Made by a program: the position numbers and the translations under genes. This document shows positions 6,588 through 7,003 of a DNA stretch of 7,003 nucleotides, piece after piece. Source of the stretch: Oscillospiraceae bacterium (GTDB lineage Bacteria > Bacillota > Clostridia > Saccharofermentanales > Saccharofermentanaceae); assembly GCA_902782985.1 (NCBI GenBank), contig CACZPC010000155.1, positions 1 through 7,003 of the forward strand. Reading direction: 5' to 3'. Positions within the stretch are counted from its first letter, which is position 1, and the number at the start of each line of letters is the position of its first letter. Below the pieces are notes generated by a model. The model made no database searches. It saw only the letters and a program-made list of their open reading frames with translations, and was not told where the DNA came from.

Positions 6588-7003
6588 TCAGCTATCTGCT
6601 TTCAAGACGCCGAATATTTCCTCATAATCCCCTTTGAACTGCATTGCATTCATGCCGGCCTTTCGTGCTCCTTCTACATTAGCAAGTGTATCATCCGCGA
6701 AAAGACATTCTTCCGCGGCAAGACCATAAGTCTCAAGGAACTTCTCATATATCCTGACATCAGGCTTGAGCATCAGATAGTCCGATGATACGAATACTCC
6801 GTCAAAGTATGTAAGAGGAAGGAACTTTGGGAAATATTCATAGAAAAGATCGCTGGCATTAGACAGGATGAATATCTTATACCCTTCCGCCTTTATCCTG
6901 TCACAGAATTCACGTGCACCGTTAAGCGGCACCATGCATATCCCCCAGTTATCAGCACACTTACGTAAAGTATCGTGATACTTCTCAGGTACTCTCCCCT
7001 TAA
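6588..7003 (-). CDS. HAD-family hydrolase, YihX-like phosphatase (5' part cut off by the window edge)
   Basis: The visible 137 residues are the C-terminal part; the frame stays open to base 7003, and 22 residues precede the first in-window ATG at 6935, so that ATG is internal and should not be taken as the start. Members of HAD subfamily IA dephosphorylate small phosphorylated metabolites such as sugar phosphates. Visible motifs are LSNAS (46-50 of the visible part, motif II, S47), the lysine of LKPD (K79, motif III) and FADDTLANVEGARKAGM (101-117, motif IV, with the acidic pair D103/D104). The overall pattern, MVPLNGAREFCDRI then FDGVFVSSDYLMLKPD and IYEKFL, is like YihX, an alpha-glucose-1-phosphatase, but substrate choice in this family is poorly predicted from sequence. 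Motif I (DxD) and most of the cap lie outside the window. It ends 118 bases before the acyltransferase gene and is probably a separate transcription unit. Confidence 0.9.
   Translation of the reverse strand, partial: KGRVPEKYHDTLRKCADNWGICMVPLNGAREFCDRIKAEGYKIFILSNASDLFYEYFPKFLPLTYFDGVFVSSDYLMLKPDVRIYEKFLETYGLAAEECLFADDTLANVEGARKAGMNAMQFKGDYEEIFGVLKADS

Noticed and set aside
6588..6935. Complete 115-residue HAD protein starting at the ATG at 6935
   Set aside because: The frame continues upstream to the window edge with sensible HAD cap sequence, and motif I is missing, so this is a truncated view of a longer gene.

Overview
The window looks like chromosomal DNA from an anaerobic, clostridia-like bacterium (Bacillota). 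The evidence is heavy use of AGA/AGG and ATA codons, clear AGGAG-type ribosome binding sites, a good sigma-A promoter, and a gene set (TtcA-like and U32-like proteins, large ABC exporters with DUF1854) that fits Clostridia. By eye the GC content is in the mid-40s per cent. Genus cannot be told from this. All seven genes I can support lie on the minus strand, so the window reads right to left. Every open frame on the plus strand appears to be a shadow of a minus-strand gene. I see no tRNA, rRNA, CRISPR array, insertion sequence or integrase.

Right part (7003 to 5348): the C-terminal part of a YihX-like HAD phosphatase, cut by the window edge, then a 118-base gap with a possible promoter, then a 373-residue multi-pass membrane acyltransferase.

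Middle part (5299 to 3595): a two-gene unit encoding a TtcA-type PP-loop ATPase and a cysteine-rich, U32/UbiV-like protein of about 299 residues. The second gene starts one base after the first one stops, so the two are very likely translated together. The pair looks like a sulfur-transfer or nucleotide-modification module, possibly with Fe-S clusters in both partners. What it modifies is not shown by the sequence.

Left part (3389 to 1): an operon with its own predicted sigma-A promoter. It encodes a full ABC exporter half (759 residues), a DUF1854 protein (178 residues) and the first 179 residues of a second ABC exporter half. Both ABC proteins carry a similar extra N-terminal cytosolic domain that looks PH-like. 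The second also has a zinc ribbon (CPHC-X9-CPKC) just before its first membrane segment. The likely product is a heterodimeric exporter with DUF1854 as accessory subunit. DUF1854 and ABC transporters are known neighbours of cyanophycin genes in other bacteria, but no cyanophycin gene is visible here and the substrate is unknown. This operon is the most interesting part of the window.
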